Assembly: GCA_963556495.2 (NCBI GenBank)
Contig: OY747710.1
Location: 36,849,000 to 36,912,999 of the forward strand
DNA: 64,000 bases
Direction of reading: 5' to 3'
From: Valencia hispanica
Taxonomy: Eukaryota; Chordata; Actinopteri; Cyprinodontiformes; Valenciidae
Shown in pieces: positions 61,022-64,000 of this stretch. Below the pieces are notes generated by a model, which was given only the letters and a program-made list of their open reading frames with translations, had not been told where the DNA came from and searched no databases. The first letter of the stretch is position 1. The number at the start of each line of letters is the position of its first letter. The translations under genes and the position numbers were made by a program.

Positions 61022-61340
61022 AGATCTGGATTGAACATTTCATCTAAGACTCCTCGCTTGTTGACTGAGGTTTTTTTTTTCCATTCCACGCATTTTGTGT
61101 TGTAGTAGTAATGGAAAAAGTGCAAGTGCTACTAATAAGAACAACAGTTTTGTAGTTCATTGAAGTCTTTAATTCAAGCTGCTGTACTTTTCCTTGCCTG
61201 AAACGTGGATCTTTTTTGAAGAAGAATATGTCATATCAGGAGGTATTATAATAATGCCATATGAATGGAACCCAGGTTTAGTAGTTTACTTACATTTCAT
61301 GTGTTAAACAAATATAATCTGCACTAATTTTGAGATGTAC

Positions 61341-61346
61341 AATAAA
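61341..61346 (+). terminator. washc5: washc5 polyadenylation signal
   Basis: AATAAA lies 320 bases after the stop codon, in AT-rich sequence, and before the nsmce2 promoter region. It is the best hexamer in the 3' UTR. Confidence 0.7.
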
Positions 61347-61468
61347 GCAAATGTGGATTACCTTTATGTAATAATTTGTGCTATTGTGTACTGAAATTTG
61401 CCAAAAAAAACGTCATCTTATCGGTTTTTTACAGCCATTATGAGGCTCTTGTTTTGAAAATAACTTAC

Positions 61469-61688
61469 CCGGAAGTTAAAAGTTAGCCGCTTTTTGGAGT
61501 TTTTTTTCAGTATGGTTATTTTGCTCGCATGTGTATCTTAACTTAATATCTAACATCTCCACAACTAATCGCTTTAAGACGCTGTTTCTAAACTTTAATG
61601 AAAGAGGTTTTCGGTTTGCCGTCAGCCGTAGCAAGGGCAGGTTGCCGTTAGCAGGTTAGGCTAACCTGAAGTAGCCTCTGAGCTCAGG
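61469..61688 (+). promoter_or_regulatory. nsmce2: nsmce2 promoter and 5' UTR (approximate)
   Basis: CCGGAAGT at 61469-61476 is a consensus ETS site, common in TATA-less housekeeping promoters. The start codon is 213 bases further on. The interval between the washc5 polyadenylation signal and nsmce2 ATG is only about 340 bases. Confidence 0.5.
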
Positions 61689-63635
61689 ATGTCTCTGAAG
61701 GCTGTGGACGGAATACTGTCCAGCCTGAAGTCATGTCAGACAGACATCGGGACAGGAATGGACATCGTGACAGACGTTGCTATGGACCTGGTGGAAGCTC
61801 AGGGTAAATATAACAGATTCTCTGGAATCCATTTTTTTGGGACCTGGGTCTTATGTCCAGCATTTTTTTTTATTTGTAGTGCTTTTAATTTACGGTTTTT
61901 TCATCATAAATGAAATTTGTTTAAAAAAAAAGTCCCCTTCCTCTCAAAATCAATTGAAAATAACTCCAACTTCTGATTATGAATCAGATCTAGAGTTAAA
62001 TAATAATCACATTTTGATGTCAAACCCCAAATGTTTGCAGTCTACAAATGTAGAGCTATTTACTCCAATCTGTCAATATTTTTGGAGGGAAGTGTATGGA
62101 TTTCGAGAATGATTGTGTTTTCTGTGCTTGATTATGATGTCATTACTTTCATCTCAAGAAAAATATTAATATCTTAATATTTAGACTAACAAAATCTTGA
62201 TTTTCAAGGTGATTATGGTTCAGAAATGAATACTTGTATTACACTAACTTTCCACCATGACATTAAGGGATATTTGGTAGCCCTAATCCTTTGGACCTAG
62301 ATGGATTTTTTTTTCACCTAGAACTAACTGGCAGCATCGTTGTCATGGTTTCTGTGTTGAAATAATATAATGACTTAAACAGTTAAGACAAAAAAACTAG
62401 CTCATAGTCTCATTACCTCAAGACAATTGGATGAAACTAGTATCACGTGTATAGTAGCTTATGATATTGCTTTCTTGACATGAGTTTAAAATCCTATTAC
62501 TGACCTAACAACATTATTTCTGTTGCAAAACCAAGCTTCAGCTTTCATTATTTCAAAAATCATAATAGAAAACTGCAGCAGTCCCAAGAAACAAGTTTAA
62601 GCTGCCATCTAGAAATAATAATGAAATAATGAAAAAGAAAAAAAAGCTTTTGTCTGTGGGAAAAAAAAATATTGATCCCATGTCAAGATAATGAAAACAG
62701 ATACCACAATAAAAGAAGACCCGGTTATCGCAGTATAACAAGATGATAAAATGATCATGTCAAAAAAGCTCAAGATGTTATCTAAAGTTATTTAGATCAT
62801 AACTGAATTGAAAATATGTCTATATTCATGACATTTGAGTTTTAATTCTTATAACTCATTGTCATACATGTTTGTTTAGTCACGAGTGAGTGTGAACCAG
62901 GTGACAATGTATTTGGATATTATCAAAAATGGTCTGGAAATCCAATCCGATATAAAATGTTATTAGCTTGTCTTATTAGAAATTTATGATGTTTGATTTT
63001 TGTGTGTAATGATCATCACATTACATTTATTTATTCAAATAAAGCAGTTTAATAATCTGTATGTGTGTGTGTGTGTTTGTGTTTAAGATGAAGAGATGAA
63101 CCCTGGCATCAAAGAGATGGAGACCATGATTCTGGAGTGTGCAAAGCTGGATAGGGAGATAAACTACTTTGTTGATATTGTACAGCAAACCACAGCGGAG
63201 GTGAGTCATAATGTGTCACAGTCCAAATCATCTAAGTGGGAAACACTTCAGCACTGCTTTTGTTTCTCAACATCAAACATGAGAGGGATTATTGATTAAA
63301 AGAGTTTGATTAAAAAAAAAAAAACTATGACGTAAATGTTTGATCTTTCTTCTGTTTTACATTTCATTTACTTGCTATTTTTCATGTCTTAATAAATCAT
63401 TTTTGACATTTGGAATAAATCATTAAACATGACTTTTCTTTTCAAGTTAAAAAATGCCGGCCGACGTGTTTCTATCTGTAGGTCACTTCTCAGCAGCCAG
63501 AGGCCATGTTCAGCCTGTCTGCCATAGTCAAGGAGCGGTTTGCAGAGAGAATTGCTCAGCTCTCCAGTGCTGAGCTGAACCACCACCAGAAAGTGGCCGC
63601 TTTCAGGGAGAGCATCAAGAACTCTCTGCAACAAG
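61689..63635 (+). CDS. nsmce2: NSMCE2 SUMO ligase, first three coding exons (partial)
   Basis: NSE2/MMS21 is the SUMO E3 ligase subunit of the SMC5/6 complex, docked on the SMC5 coiled coil and acting in DNA repair and sister-chromatid handling. Coding exons 61689-61803, 63088-63200 and 63482-63635 join in frame to 127 codons plus one base: MSLKAVDGILSSLKSCQTDI, then SGMD-like GTGMDIVTDVAMDLVEAQ, MILECAKLDREINYFVDIVQ and IVKERFAERIAQLSS. The pattern SxLKxxQxxIxxGMDxxxxVAxDLVExQ and the LDRxxNxxVxxVQ helix match human NSMCE2, and the gene is next to washc5 as in human. This part forms the helical SMC5-binding arm. The SP-RING with its zinc ligands lies beyond 64000. All introns seen are GT-AG. 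Confidence 0.9.
63050..63085. repeat. Short (GT)n run at nsmce2 intron 1 acceptor
   Basis: A TGTGTGTGTG run directly precedes the exon 2 acceptor (TTTAAG at 63082-63087) and serves as its pyrimidine/GT-rich tract. Length variation here could affect exon 2 use. Confidence 0.6.
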
Positions 63636-63709
63636 GTTAGGCTTTTGACGGATCGCAAGTAATGGAAATGGGTCGGCTTTGTGCTTCGAATGGGGGGTAT
63701 TGCTTTAGG

Positions 63710-64000
63710 TGCGCAGTACATTGTAAAGTGTTGTAAAGTGTACACCCCTTGAACCGTTCCACATCGTCTCATGTTGAAGCTATATAAAACTCAGCGTATT
63801 TTGCTTGGGATTTGATCTTAATGACCAATTTAAAGATAGGGCTCAATTGCAGACCTACCGAGACGCGGTCTGGACAAAGTTCATGTTGATATGACATCTT
63901 GGGTCACGCTCTCTGGGAGACTGTAGAAAAGAAAGCATTTGCTCAATAAAATCCATTAGAAGGCCAGTTCATAGATGGCAAGGAGCCCTGAAGGGTATAC
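63710..64000 (+). mobile_element. Tc1-type element, left part, in nsmce2 intron 3
   Basis: GTACACCCCTTGAACCGTTC, then CATGTTGAAGCTATATAAAA and TGATCTTAATGACCAATTTA, follow the order of a Tc1 left terminal repeat. The element runs past the window edge. Confidence 0.6.

Overview
The window looks like a ray-finned (teleost) fish nuclear genome. It has vertebrate genes split by GT-AG introns and an AT-rich, repeat-laden background of Tc1/mariner, hAT, PIF/Harbinger, L2/CR1-type LINE and SINE copies of kinds familiar from fish. I cannot name the species.

Three protein-coding genes are supported. (1) ext1, exostosin-1, on the minus strand. Only the first coding exon is present (28146-29098). The 28 kb at lower coordinates is most simply its very long first intron; no second exon was found. 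(2) washc5 (strumpellin), on the plus strand and complete: 28 coding exons between 47282 and 61021 join into 1159 codons plus a stop, the same length as the human protein. The three residues mutated in human SPG8 spastic paraplegia (N471, L619, V626) keep their numbering. One intron has a GC donor. (3) nsmce2 (SMC5/6 SUMO ligase), on the plus strand, starting at 61689. Its first three coding exons are here and the rest, including the SP-RING, lies beyond the window.

Layout: 1-28.1 kb is transposon-rich, probably ext1 intron 1. It holds a long composite bounded by a GGGGTCTCAT inverted repeat (298-6356), a Harbinger deletion derivative (9414-10143), a THAP-like exon (about 13.4-13.6 kb), a hAT MITE with two further nested layers (14887-16110), a LINE split by a Harbinger-like element whose left terminus is amplified into a 61-bp tandem array (20641-22290), a hAT inside a hAT (22593-24402) and a third hAT (24616-26154). 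28.1-29.3 kb is the GC-rich ext1 exon. 29.3-45.6 kb lies between ext1 and washc5, which point away from each other; it carries an AT-rich palindrome cluster, a hAT MITE with a nested almost intact Tc1 element (32096-34378), a CA microsatellite and several Tc1 remnants. 45.6-61.4 kb is washc5, with more transposons in its introns. 61.4-64 kb is the start of nsmce2.

The three genes do separate jobs: Golgi heparan sulfate synthesis (ext1), endosomal actin nucleation through the WASH complex (washc5) and genome maintenance (nsmce2). Their human counterparts are all on 8q24, but the tandem washc5-nsmce2 orientation here differs from the head-to-head pair I recall for human. I saw no CRISPR array, rRNA, functional tRNA or bacterial-type system.
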